A DNA stretch of 64,000 bases, taken from the NCBI GenBank assembly GCA_004194705.1, contig SADC01001146.1, forward strand, positions 1 to 64,000. Reading direction: 5' to 3'. The number at the start of each line of letters is the position of its first letter. Position 1 is the stretch's first letter. Made by a program: the position numbers and the translations under genes. The notes beneath the pieces were generated by a model. That model did not search any database, was not told the DNA's origin, and saw only the letters and a list, made by a program, of their open reading frames with translations. Origin of the DNA: Ditylenchus dipsaci. Lineage: Eukaryota > Nematoda > Chromadorea > Rhabditida > Anguinidae. Of the stretch, positions 1 through 10,500 are shown in pieces.

Positions 1-1216
1 CATTTGAAATACTTCGCAGACTACGCACATATTTCAGAACTTCCAAAACTCTTTCTCTCCCGCCATTCTGCTGCTGAGCCTATTCAAAGATCGTTGCTCT
101 TCCGCCATGTCTGTCATGATTGTATCAAGCTCTGATTGCGCCACTGCTTCATTAGAAGTTGGAGTATTTCTAGTATTTCTTCTGTTGGGATCCAAACTAC
201 ATTATGTAAGAAAAACCAGCGAAACTAACAAAAATACCATTCCCAAAATAGAAATAGCCGCTAAATTTATTTCCGATTCCCCCAATATGTTGCTGTATGG
301 ATCTAACGCAGATGCTACAAGCAATTGGATCGTACGCAGAGCACCGTGATTTATGAACTTGTCGAAACGCTTTTGCAGCATTTGCTTCAGAGCATCACGG
401 ATGTTTTCATGATGCGGATCCTATAAAATTATGGAATGAATTTTTGGAAAATGAACTCTAAGCACAATAAGGTTACCTGGAACGTTGCAAAAGCACGAAA
501 TAAGACTTTGAGGTAAATATAACACCTGGATACTGAAATATCTTTCTCCGACTGAATTTTGCAAAGAACGTCAAGAAATATTTTTGTTAACTTGTAAACG
601 GTATCGAGAAATGAAAGAGACAGCTTTGATTATTATAATGGCCAGACAACTGCCCGCAGTTTGTTCGACTGATGGATAAGGCCACTTCTTTTTACGTGCT
701 ATCACTGTCACACTTCCGCTGATTTCTATAAAACGTTCAAGTACTGCTACTTAAAAACCCCATCTGGTTTTGCAAGCATCAACCAGCGTCTTTCCTGTCG
801 CTCTTTCCAGTGCATAGGGAAAAAAATGGTCATAAAACTATTAATATATTATATGTTTGCAGCCTGCGAGAACTTTTGAATTTGCTGATAACTTTAAAAA
901 CTTCACCTTGTGTTTAGTTGCTTCTTGGTAAACTTAGATCCAATCTTCTAAGAAGGCTGTTCTTCATCAGGATGTGCCATTCTCCAGTGCCTTTTGAGAT
1001 TTGGAGCACTAGTGGAAGACTTGTACACCTGAAAATTACATAATTATCACCACAAAAGACGCAACAGAGATAATTGTACGAACCACATTGCATTTCTTGC
1101 ACCGGACGCAGCTTCTCCTGCCACATTTCTTTCTTCCAAGAACTTTTTCCAAACAGGATCACGTTGACGACCTTCTCTTTTTTGAGACTGCACGGCGATG
1201 AGCTAATTGAGTTCAT
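1..1216 (-). pseudogene. decayed hAT-like transposase with BED zinc finger (partial)
   Basis: Read on the minus strand, about 1170-910 shows a BED-type zinc finger: DPVWKKF, then a Cys-x2-Cys-x2-Cys cluster, then LKRHWRMAHP, whose His pair closes the finger. Further along, about 830-600 gives ACKTRWGF followed by LERFIEISG, which resembles the TRW...LERF segment of hAT transposases. From about 510 to 10 a spliced stretch reads FRAFATFQDPHH and later ASALDPYSN, like the ALDPR region. The BED finger is split over two frames and a TAA falls just after TRWGF, so the copy is probably inactive, although sequencing indels could add to this. The hAT dimerisation end would lie before base 1. Family assignment is inference from motifs; no terminal repeats were found. 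Confidence 0.6.
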
Positions 1217-1630
1217 TTAAATGTTCTGCTTCACTTAGCCTAAGCACAAAGTTGTTAATGAGAGTAAAAAAAACTGTTAAAAAATCTAAAGTGCAGAAAA
1301 TTCGAAGAAAAAAAAGCAAAATTGAAGCGAAATGAAACAAAATCCAAAGTAAAATTAAAACGAAAACAAAATTCAATTCAAAGTGAAAACGAAAACAAAA
1401 TGAAAACGAAATCGAAATCGAAAACGAAATCAAAATCGAAAACGAAAGCGAATGCAAAACGAAATGAAAACGAAACAAAATTCGTTTCGCATTCATTTTG
1501 CATTCCGTTTCGTTTTCGGTTTCGTTTCGCTTCCAGACCCCATCTCGTTTACGTTTTCATTTCGTTTCGCTTATTCGTTCGGAAACTAGTCGTTTTCGAA
1601 AACACTGGTTAAAACCAGTCATGTATGCAT
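1217..1630. repeat. GAAAAC/GTTTTC low-complexity palindrome
   Basis: The left half (about 1325-1480) is a run of GAAAACGAAATC-like words; the right half (about 1480-1600) is the reverse complement (CGTTTTC, TTTCGTTTCG). Together they form an imperfect hairpin. Both strands stay open only because the words lack stops, so the reading frames here are not genes. Confidence 0.75.
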
Positions 1631-1639
1631 CTCCGGCTC

Positions 1640-1985
1640 TGGCTCTTGCTCCGCTCTAGCTCCGGCTCGAGCAGGGCAAGAGCCGGGGCGAATTTTCGAA
1701 ACTTAAGAGCCTGGAGCAAGAGCAGGAGCAAAATTTTTCAAATGAAGATCTCGGAGCGAAATGCGTAGCAGATTTGTTCAAATGAAAAGCTCGGAGTCAG
1801 ATTCAGAGCAAATTTTTGCAAATTGAGAGCCCGGAGCAAGAGCCGGAGCAAATTTTTCAAAGTCGAGAGCCCGGAGCAAGAGCAGGAGCGAATTTTTCAA
1901 AGTCGAGAACCTTGAGCAAGAGCCGGAGCGAATTTTTTAAAGTCGAGAGCCCGGAGCAAGAGCAGGAGCGAAAAATCTCAAAAAA
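1640..1985. repeat. tandem array, about 40-bp unit rich in GAGC
   Basis: Units of the type GAGCCCGGAGCAAGAGC followed by GGAGCGAATTTTTCAAA repeat about eight times with small changes; the last four units (about 1825-1985) are the most regular. A 77-codon open frame across it reads as a low-complexity peptide and is a by-product of the period. Confidence 0.85.
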
Positions 1986-2299
1986 TTCATCACTGGTAAG
2001 AACTCACTGTGATCTGAGAATCCACTCAAGACAAAAACATTCAAATTAAAATTTTCAATTTTTTTCAAATTTGAAATGGATAATATTTAAAACTGGCCAT
2101 AAAATACTGAAAATTGGCCATAAAATATTTAATTTTGGCCATAAACTCGACGTGGCCATAAAATACTGAATTTTGGCCATAAATTATTGAATTTTGGCCA
2201 TAAACTTTTGAATTCTGGCGATAAACTTAAATTTGGCCTTGATATCCCGAATTTTGGCCGTAAATTATCAGATTTTGGCCATAAAATATTGAACTCAAG

Positions 2300-3120
2300 T
2301 TGCCTCTACGTCATTGGTCTACAAGTCAATCGACTTACCAAAGTATTATCACCTCCAAATGTCGCACGAACTATAGTATTAAACTTAAATTTTATACTGA
2401 AATGGTTTGTTATAATCAAATTGATGTTTTGACTATTCATAATCTCAATATCTAATTAGTACTTGGGTAGGTCTACCTTGGGTATCCACTCCGAGGTGGT
2501 CGAGTACCTCAGTTTAGACTACCTCAGTTTCTCAGGTGTTGATAAGTTGAAACCAGGTTTTGCTCTTTACAAACTTTTCTTTACACCTACTTTCTTGTTT
2601 CTCAGGTAAATATCATGAATTCAAGTAAGTAGATCTCAAAAGCCATTTGGAGGATGCCCAACAATCGTGGGTTGGTTTTTCGGTCCTGGAAACCTTTCAG
2701 AGATTTTTGTATTAAAAAAATCCAGAAACTTTCCTTAAGCATTTTTTTAAAACGCATTTTTATCGAATTCGCCGAATCACAGTCTGGGTCCCTTTTCTGT
2801 GAAATTTACCTATTCTTCACCACTCCAGGAAAAAACTCTAATAAATTCACTCCCGCAGACACATTAACCACGTCATTCAGCCAGGGTTGGAATACAGCTG
2901 ATGCAGTGCAAAAAAGACCAAGACAGCCGGCCGAAAATTTATAACAAAAAAAGGTACGGTAGACGACCGAGCACAAGCGCAGGGATGGCAGATGGTAACC
3001 GTCCAATTTTTTCAATCATTTACTAATAAGCCAATAGAGAGCTCGCCACTCCTGTTGACCCTGCACAATATAACTTATCCACAGGAAAAAACAACAAACA
3101 CGGTATCCTCAAAAAACCTG
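2300..3120. other. no convincing gene
   Basis: About 2460-2620 has degenerate AGGTGGT / ACCTCAG words of the type seen at 12.8-13.1, 17.85, 49.3 and 56.4 kb. Two overlapping open frames of 96 and 69 codons on opposite strands at 2654-3015 show no motif I recognise. Nothing else is visible. Confidence 0.5.
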
Positions 3121-3134
3121 ATGTACTAAAAACA

Positions 3135-3140
3135 ATTTTA
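3135..3140 (-). promoter_or_regulatory. poly(A) signal AATAAA
   Basis: AATAAA on the minus strand about 60 nt past the stop of the small gene at 3199-3607. Confidence 0.45.
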
Positions 3141-3198
3141 TTCAGATCATTACATCACATCGAAATACACTTGTGATAGGGAAACAATACTCCATTTT

Positions 3199-3607
3199 CA
3201 TTGCTGCTGCTTCTGCTGGAGGTCAATTCGGCTGAAGACTTTTTCGAAGGAGCACACTGTAATACAGAATGGGCTAATAGAACAAGTTTGTCACTTAAGC
3301 ACTTACTGATCAACGGAAAACCAAGTCTGAACGCACGATCATAACCATGGCCATTGAGATAGTTGAAGCAATCGCCTGTAATTGAATAAACTTACTTTGT
3401 AAAGCACTGGAGTTGATGCAATCGGAGCGTAGAGCACATGTTGTAAGCCAACTGAAAAATAGACCTAGTCAGAACATGTACCACCAGTCGATCAAAGACA
3501 CTCACGGTGAGTGACTCACCTAGAATAGCAAATCCAGGTGCCAAAGCGCAAGCAACCACTGAAAAAGGCATCAGGAGAGCCGACATCACGGTGAACTTCA
3601 TTGTCAT
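3199..3607 (-). CDS. small spliced gene, hydrophobic N terminus, unknown function
   Basis: The start at 3607 gives MTMKFTVMSALLMPFSVV followed by a further hydrophobic run, like a signal peptide or single membrane anchor. A clear donor GTGAGT after codon 28 and a TTTTTCAG acceptor bound a roughly 69-nt intron. A second possible intron of only 20 nt starts GTAAGT and ends TTACAG. Another intron near 3260-3310 leads to a last exon beginning CSFEKVFSRIDLQ and ending in a glutamine run before TGA at about 3199. AATAAA on this strand at about 3135-3140 fits a 3' end. The middle frame is uncertain because the phases do not all agree. It lies between the inverted arms of a 2.4-kb element. No family is recognised; a small mitochondrial or secreted protein is only a guess. 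Confidence 0.4.
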
Positions 3608-3989
3608 TCGTTGAGCTTGATAATTCTAAACACACAGAATTCTAATATTGATGCGGAAGACATGCAAATTTGCAAGGATGAAAAATGTAACACAGTTATA
3701 TAACGCAGCAAAACTGGTGACGGAATTCAATTGACCTAGAGTCAACCCGAGTTTATGGCCAATACCCAATAATTTATGGCCAAAATTAAGCATTTCATGG
3801 CCAAATTCGAGTTTATAGTCAAAATTCAAAAGTTTATGGCCAAATTCAAAAATTTATGGCCAAAATTCAAAAGTTTATGGCCAAAATTCAGTATTTTATG
3901 GCCACGTCGAGTTTATGGCCAAAATTAAATATTTTATGGCCAATTTTCAGTATTTTATGGCCAAAATTAAATACCACCCATTTGAAATT

Positions 3990-4375
3990 CGAAGGTGTCT
4001 TTTCAATTTGTAGAGCATTTTTTAAGCAAATCGGCCATGCTGAACATGAATCCGTTAAAAAGGTGTGTAGAACTGCAAGAGACAAAATTACAGAAATAAA
4101 AGTTGATGTGATAATCATTTACTTTTATACAGCTTTTTTAACGGATTCGTGTGCCTAAGCCTAAGCAAATCGACCATGCTGAACACACACACGCTGAACA
4201 CGCTGAACACACGCTGAACACATTATCACATCAACTTTTATTTCTAAAATTTTGTAGTCTTGCAGTTCTACACACCTTTTTTTTAACGGATTCATGTTCA
4301 GCATGGTCGTTTTGCTTTAAAAACTGCTCTAAAAATTGAAAAGACACCGTAGAATTTCAAATTTAAAAAGATCGA
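3990..4375. repeat. long hairpin, AACGGATTC/GAATCCGTT family
   Basis: The left arm, about 3990-4120, contains GCTGAACATGAATCCGTT and AAAGTTGATGTGATAA. The right arm, about 4210-4375, is its reverse complement. A related but more diverged copy is at 5890-6340, sharing the arms and the downstream GAATCCGACGTGTAAT-like tail (4470-4500 and 6280-6310). Confidence 0.75.
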
Positions 4376-4444
4376 AAATTTTAATTTGAATGTTTTTTGT
4401 CTTGAGTGGAATTTCAGATCACAGTTAGTTCTTACTAAAAAGTG

Positions 4445-4722
4445 GTTTTAGAAGCAAATAGACTACGCTGAACATGAATCCGACGTGTAATCCCACAGTT
4501 TTTCATATAAATGGCTAAAAAACTACCAAAAATAAAACATTCCGTTAGAACAAATTGCACTTTTCGGTCAATTTGCCCTAAAAAGGCAATTTGCCCAAAG
4601 GGCAAAAAATTGCATTTTTAGGGCCTGAAAATCATGCTATATATATTTGTTCAAATGATTGTTGTCTTGAACGGAATTTAAAATAAGACAGTGGGTTGGA
4701 CTTTAAAGAGCAGTTTTATACG
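4445..4722. other. intergenic, short AATTTGCCC inverted words
   Basis: About 4550-4620 has inverted copies of TCAATTTGCCC / GGGCAAAAAATTG. Nothing else is visible. Confidence 0.4.
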
Positions 4723-4987
4723 TACCGTATTTGCTGTAATAATCGGCCATGGCCGTTTATTTTTCAACCCCTAAAAAATCGAAAAAAAATATTTCGATTT
4801 TGAGATTTTTGGGTGCTCAACCACAATCTGGAAAGTGGAACCAGGACAGCTCATGGTAACTAAGAAAATGCATAAAACAGATTTGAAAAAAATTGACTCT
4901 GGACTGAGATATAGGTCTCTGGGGTGGCCGTTTATTAGAGAGTGGCCGTTTAATAGAGAGTGGCCGATTATTAGAGCAAATACGGTA
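4723..4987. mobile_element. MITE, TACCGTATTTGC ends
   Basis: Starts TACCGTATTTGCTGTAATAA and ends TTATTAGAGCAAATACGGTA, perfect or near-perfect inverted termini next to a TA. The interior repeats GGCCGTTTATT words near both ends. Same family type as 13.68, 25.65 and 32.19 kb. Confidence 0.8.
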
Positions 4988-5094
4988 AATCGGTCATACG
5001 AACGCGAATCCGTGAAGAAAACCTGAAAAACCAAAAAGGGAATCAGACATAACAACATTCACAGCAAAAAACTGAGCGCATTGTAATTTAGAAA

Positions 5095-5171
5095 TAATCC
5101 TAATAGGATACTTGACTAAAGGATCCTAATTAGGATACTCTAGTCAAAACATCCTAATTAGGATCTTATTG
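5095..5171. repeat. CCTAATTAGGAT palindromic repeat
   Basis: Three or four copies of CCTAATTAGGAT; a further copy (TTAATTAGGATAC) follows the FLYWCH element at 5850. The FLYWCH element therefore appears inserted into this repeat. Confidence 0.6.
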
Positions 5172-5179
5172 ACGAAAAC

Positions 5180-5838
5180 GGCAACCGGACATTTAGCAGA
5201 ATTTCTGAAATTTGTCCGCGGACATTAAGCAGAATTCTGCGATTTGTCCGCTTAAATTTGTCCGCGGACATTTAGCAGAATTTCTGAAATTTGTCCGTGG
5301 ACATTTAGCAGAATTTTAAAATTATTTAAATCATCTGTTTTTTTCTATTTTCGAGCCACAAATACCATAGTTTTCAGTTCTATTGCCATGTCCAGTAATT
5401 CCGAAAACGAAGAAGTGCTCAGCTTTCTGTCAAAGGAGCAAATTAAGGAAGAAGGAACAAGTCCTAGCGGAAAAACTCAAATTTGGTCAAATGGCTACTG
5501 TTACGTTTTTGAAAGGGTATCTTTTGCTGTTCGTCTTCTATCTTTTGTTTTCTTTGAGGAAAGCCAGAAGATTGCCGGCACCATATATTTAATCTGCACG
5601 AAAATGGTCAAGACTCGTGGTGGAAATTACCGGCATTGCAAAGGAAAGGGCTTCATAAAACAAGGTCAGAGATTTTTTTACTTGACTAAGCTTCACAGTC
5701 ATGATGCGAAGAGAAATGATTTCGAGGTATTTATATAATTTTATCATATGTCCGCTATATGTCCGCGGACAAATTTTCAGAAATTCTGCTAAATGTCCGC
5801 GGACAAATTTTAGAAATTCTGCTAAATGTCCGGTTGCC
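5180..5838. mobile_element. 659-bp element with GTCCGCGGAC arms and 8-bp target duplication
   Basis: Termini GGCAACCGGACATTTAGC (5180) and GCTAAATGTCCGGTTGCC (5838) are perfect inverted repeats. Both sides are flanked by ACGAAAAC (5172-5179 and 5839-5846), an 8-bp direct repeat. The arms hold repeated units GTCCGCGGAC + ATTTAGCAGAATTT. The centre encodes a FLYWCH-like zinc finger. An 8-bp duplication plus FLYWCH suggests a Mutator- or hAT-related non-autonomous element. Confidence 0.85.
5388..5740 (+). CDS. FLYWCH-type zinc finger protein inside a transposable element
   Basis: ATG at 5388 opens [17 protein letters not shown], then [12 protein letters not shown], the usual start of a FLYWCH finger (aromatic-rich beta strands). 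An intron, GT at 5517 to AG at 5557 (41 nt), removes a frame of no quality and joins to [15 protein letters not shown]. Cys in LICTK, Cys in YRHCKGKG and the HSH in [10 protein letters not shown] are the expected Cys2-His2 ligands. The frame stays open to TAA near 5738. FLYWCH domains bind DNA and often sit N-terminal in Mutator-type transposases; no catalytic domain is present here. The gene is framed by GTCCGCGGAC arms, which could be its own binding sites (inference). Length without the intron is about 100 aa. Confidence 0.6.
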
Positions 5839-5869
5839 ACGAAAACATTTTAATTAGGATACTCTATTT

Positions 5870-6345
5870 AAAGGAATATGGCCGTCGCCGATAACGAAAA
5901 TTTCAAATGCTTGAATTCGCGCGGGACAGTTCTCTTTCGTCTTTCATTGTACTCCTTATTTTTAGAGCAGTTTTTCAAGCAAATCGACCATTCTGAATAC
6001 GAATCCGTTAAAAAAAGATGTATAAAAGTGAATGATTATCACATCAACTTTTATTTCTGAAATTTTGTAGTTTTGCAGTTTTTCACACCTTTTTTGACGA
6101 ATTCGTGTTCAGCATGGTCGACTTGCGTGAAAAACTGCTCTAAAAATTCAGAAGACACCAACGAATTTCAAAGTGTAAAAAGATCGCAAATTTTAATTTG
6201 AATGTTTATATCTTAAGTGGAATTTCAGATCACAGTGAGTTTATACTAATAATGGTTTTAGAAGCAAATCGACTACGCGGAACATGAAGCCGACGTGTAA
6301 TCCAACAGTTTTCCATATAAAAGATTGAAAAGCTACCAAAAAAAC
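5870..6345. repeat. diverged hairpin MITE copy
   Basis: Starts as half of the GGCCATTGCCGTC...GGGACAGTTCTC family (see 6838-7030). It continues with the AATCCGTT hairpin family of 3990-4500; the arms at about 5960-6030 and 6040-6150 are inverted copies. Confidence 0.6.
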
Positions 6346-6837
6346 ATTCCGCCGGAGTATACAATCAATCCCCCTGGCCCGAAAACCGGTTTAAACCTCG
6401 TTTTTACGCAATTTGACCACTTTTACGTATAGAAAAGATGAAAAAACGATTGGAGCAGTTTCCACAAAAAAAATTTGACCAAGAATAGACTTTTCTGGAT
6501 GGTGCTCAGATACCTTATTTGGTGGTTTTAACCTGTTTCGGTCACTGGAGCTGGGCAAAAAAAGTCTTCATATAGATTTTTGATCAAGAGTCTTAATCGG
6601 AATCATGTTTAAGGTGAGTGAGTGCGCGCATCTCTAACTCTCAAGCCCCCTGCGCCCTGTTCGGGGCGCAGGGGGCTTAAGGGCTTGGAGTTGAGATGCA
6701 CACACCCACATACCTTAGACACAAATCACTCGAAAGTGACTCTGGATGCATAAAACATGTATGCATACCAGAGTTGCTTTATGCGGTAGGCCCAGTTAAC
6801 AAAACTATGTTCAAATCTTATCTTTTTTGGTCTTTAA
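6345..6837. repeat. GC-hairpin repeat with CTCTGG/CCAGAG arms
   Basis: About 6645-6685 is a hairpin of CCCCCTGCGCCC / GGGGCGCAGGGGG. It is followed by CACACCCACATACCTTAGAC, GACTCTGGATGCATAA and GCATACCAGAGT, then TTATGCGGTAGGCCC. The same block recurs at 20.93, 23.97-24.23, 36.53 and 38.21-38.41 kb. Confidence 0.75.
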
Positions 6838-7030
6838 AGGGCCATTGTCGTCCCCGACAACGAGAATTTCAAATGTTTGAATTCGCGCGCGACAGTTCTC
6901 TTTCGTCTTTCATTGTACTCTTTTGACTTGCTTCGAATGACTCAAGAGAGTAAAATGAAAAACGAAAGAGAGCTGTCCCGCGCCAATTCAAACACTTGAA
7001 ATTCTCGTTGTCGGGGACGGCAATGGCTTT
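6838..7030. mobile_element. TTAA-flanked palindromic MITE
   Basis: AGGGCCATTGTCGTCCCC at the left end and the inverted copy GGGGACGGCAATGGCTTT at the right end, each beside TTAA. The arms are about 80 bp each around a short spacer, so the copy is almost a full palindrome. Confidence 0.85.
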
Positions 7031-7034
7031 TTAA

Positions 7035-7527
7035 GAGATGTCCACGTACCCTTTTAAGTTGAGTTACCTTAGTCCCCCAAGGCAAAAATGCAAAAAAAAT
7101 TAAGTGCTAAAAAGTGTCTTCCCACTAATTTTTGTTGCTTTTTTACGTTTAGAGGGAATTTTTCACGCTTTTTCACGCTTTCAAGTTGAAAGCTGCTTTT
7201 TCACGTCGCAATTTGAAATTCAAACAAGTAATTTGATGAAACCCTTTTTTTGGTGAAATGTCTTTTTGTTCAAATAGTTTATTGTTGAGTTCTTTAATTG
7301 ATGAGTATAGGCACGCCAAAAACACTGGTAACCACTTTCAAAGAGACAACATTGAAGCGTTGAATGGCATTGCTATGCTTGATCTCTGGCATTGTGCAAA
7401 ATTTGAAAATCTAGCAAATCTTACGCATTGATTTAATTTTTCGCTGGAATTTTTGCATCGTGTTTGCGGTGAATAGCAAAGTTTGGACGCTTTGACCTTA
7501 TTGTCGAAGCTTGTTGCAGTGCAATAG
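7035..7527. other. upstream region of the BRPF gene
   Basis: AT-rich, with TTTTTCACG words near 7150-7210. No TATA box or other promoter motif can be assigned with confidence. The 5' UTR and promoter of the plus-strand gene starting at 7528 should be in or before this stretch. Confidence 0.4.
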
Positions 7528-10500
7528 ATGCTGCCTTCAACTTCTGATCAGCTAGTTGTCATCGAATTAAATGACAGGGTTTTTCGTCTAAACAAGAACC
7601 AGCAGTTGAATTTAATCAAGGATGCTTCTTTGGATATGGTTATTTCAAGGGTTTGTTACAACTTTCTTGAAATTTTTGGTGTAGATGCCACAAAAAAGCA
7701 GGTTTAGACAGCCATCCAAGTAGAGGGATGTGTGCCTATTTTCAAAATACACGAAGAAGATGATTCTTCTGTGAAGAATTTTAAAAATGCCGGACCAATA
7801 TGTACGCTATAATGGCAGGGAAGCGGAGACTGACACAGAGCAGGTGGAATATGATCTGGATAGAGAGGTTTGACTGATATGATCAAATTTCTAAATTTTT
7901 TTGTCGTTTCAGGATATGGCTTGGTTAAGTCTGGCAAACGATCGCCGAAAACACAGAAAAGAAAAAATAATCACTGAAGGCGTCTTAGAAAAGGCTATGG
8001 ATCGTTTGGAAAAGGAGTCTCATTTTCAAGTCCGTTTCTAGCGGAATGAGAAAAGTGGGCCATTTGAAACTGGGCCCATTCAAATTGGGCCCAACTGGGC
8101 CAAGAAAACGCCAAGAAAACATGGGCCCAGTTGGGCCCAATTTGAATTGGCCCACTTTGAAATGGCCCAATCTTCTCCTCCCGATCTAGATATTTTTGAA
8201 AAACTAATGCAAAGCTTCTTCCTTTCTCGTTTCCAGCTTTCTAAGTATGGCTCCGACATGCACTCCAATCAGCAATACCCCTCCGTAGACAATGATGCCG
8301 CCTGTTGCATCTGCAATGATGCTGAGGACTCCAATGTCAACCAAATTATTTTCTGTGATATGTGCAGTATGTTTTAACTTTTTCACACCATGAGCTTAAA
8401 TTTATCGAATTAATTAAAGATATAGCAGTGCACCAGGAGTGCTACGGAGTTCCCTACATTCCCGAGGGTCAGTGGCTGTGCCGGCGTTGTCAACTGTCTC
8501 CATCTGTGCCTGTCAAATGTGTGCTCTGTCCCTACACATCTGGTGCCTTCAAACAAACCTCAGAAGGAGCTTGGGCGCACGTCATTTGCGTTCTTTGGCT
8601 CAATGAGGTTAGAAATTTTTTTAATGTTTGCTACATTTCTATGTGCTTGTGCTGCCCATATCTTAGGTTCACTTTGCCAACAGTGTGTTCCTAGAGCCAA
8701 TTGAGGGTGTGGAATTTACTTTGAAAAGACGCTGTAAACTGAGGTGCTTGGTGTGCAAGCAGGCTAAAAATGGTGCTTGTTTGCAGTGTAGCAAGGTGAG
8801 TGACAATTTAAAAAAATAGTTTGAAGAGAAAAAAGTTATGACCGTTTGAAATGTTGGAAACCTTTGGGACATCCTGTATATTTGTTAGTCTGATAGAGAC
8901 GGTTTTCGTCAATTAAGTGGTCTGAACTAGGGTTATTCAAATTTCACCGTATGGCTATCAGCCAACCCAAAAAACTAGTCAAATGGTTGACTTTAAATTT
9001 TGATCTCCAAATTTTGATTTGCAGAAGTCTTGTACCAGGTCATTCCACGTCACTTGCGCCTATTTCTCAGGAATGCATATGTCCATAAAGCAGGAAAAAA
9101 AAGAAAAGACGATTCGGTGGTAGTCAATCGCTTTGTCTACTGTCATGAACACACACCTCTTAGGTAGTCATTTGGTAGTAGTGCTCCTCTCAAATAGCTA
9201 TAAAATCAAATTCTCAGTGCCAAACCAGCCACTGCCTCAATGGCCTCATGGAAAAGAAAGGTAGATGAGCAGATAAAAAGGGCTAGGAAGCAGATGCAGA
9301 CCTCCACCAAAGATACTCCTCAAGTCTCCATTCCTGTGATCCCACCTGAGAAGTGCGTAAACAACTGTTTCGCTCATTTTTCGAGTGATTTGACAAATTT
9401 TAGGGTGAATGAGATAAAAGAGGAGCTGAAACTGGACAAAATGGAGGATGTGTGCTACTATTGGGCCCTCAAGAGGAGGTCTCGCTGTGGAGTACCACTC
9501 ATTCGACGTTTACAGGTACAGTTTATTGTTCTAATAGCGCACCCCATACTGGTTCAAAGCGTAACTATTTACTCAATACGGAGATTTTTGAAACCAAAAA
9601 GGCAAAAAAATCTGTTACTATTTACGGAAATTCAGGATGACGCAATCAATTTGGCCGATTTCAAATGGGCAAATAGGAATTTGCCGCAAAAAGTCGGAAT
9701 TTTGCCGCAAATAGTCGAAATTTGCCGCAAACTGCAGTAAATTTTTGCGGCAATACGAACTTTATAGTCAAAAAGGAGTTGGATCGCTCAGAACTCCACC
9801 CTGAAGCGGACAGAAGCCCCTGAAAATTGGTTTTTTGGGGGTTTACTAAAGGGGGGTAAATTTTTGCGAAAAATCAATTACAGTCCGATGGGCAAGTGTT
9901 AGAGTTTGGTGTAACATATACTCATAACCGAGGTTACTGGCTCGAATCCCCACAGCTAATTTTAATCCAGTGGATTGCCACAGGGTGCCACTGGAACGCA
10001 CACTAATTGCCACTGGAATGTCACAAGATGCCAGTGGAATGCCACCAAAATCGTTAAATCCAGTGGTAATCCAGTGGATTACCACTGGACTTAGTGGAAT
10101 CCAGTGGTAATCCACTGGATTACCACTGGACCAATTAACTAAGTGACATTCCAGTGGTAATTAGTGGCATTCCAGTGGCACTTTGTGGCGTACCACTGGC
10201 AGTTTGTGGTATCCCACTGGATCAAACTTACAAAGTATGGTTGTCAGATCACAAGTTTCTCAAAGGGGCATTCCACGCTGATAAGAGGTGGTGCCAGGGA
10301 ATTTAAAACTTTTTCCTAATCACTGAACTTCTGTACGAATTTTTCAACTTGGTTTCTAAGAAAACCATACCTGAAATTAAAAGACCATGAAACTTGATAA
10401 GCACAGCAATTTGCGAAATTTGAATTCGTGCGTGGCCACCCTAATTTTGTCAAAAATATTTTTAAATTTTTTTATTTGCATTTAAAATTTTCACAAAATT

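Larger units (their letters stand above)
1990..4445. mobile_element. 2.4-kb inverted-repeat element with GGCCATAAA arms
   Basis: The outer ends at about 1993-2060 and 4365-4440 are inverted copies (both contain GATCACAGT/ACTGTGATC and a TTTTGTCTTGAGTGGA-like segment). Inside lie arms made of tandem words containing GGCCATAAA plus an AATTTT spacer: about 2090-2290 in one orientation and 3755-3985 in the other. A hairpin at 3990-4375 is built from another inverted pair. The centre holds a small spliced gene at 3199-3607. It is not certain whether this is one element carrying a gene or nested insertions around a gene. Confidence 0.6.

Noticed and set aside
2654..3015. 96- and 69-codon frames on opposite strands
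   Set aside because: No motif, no splice partners, and they mirror each other; likely chance.
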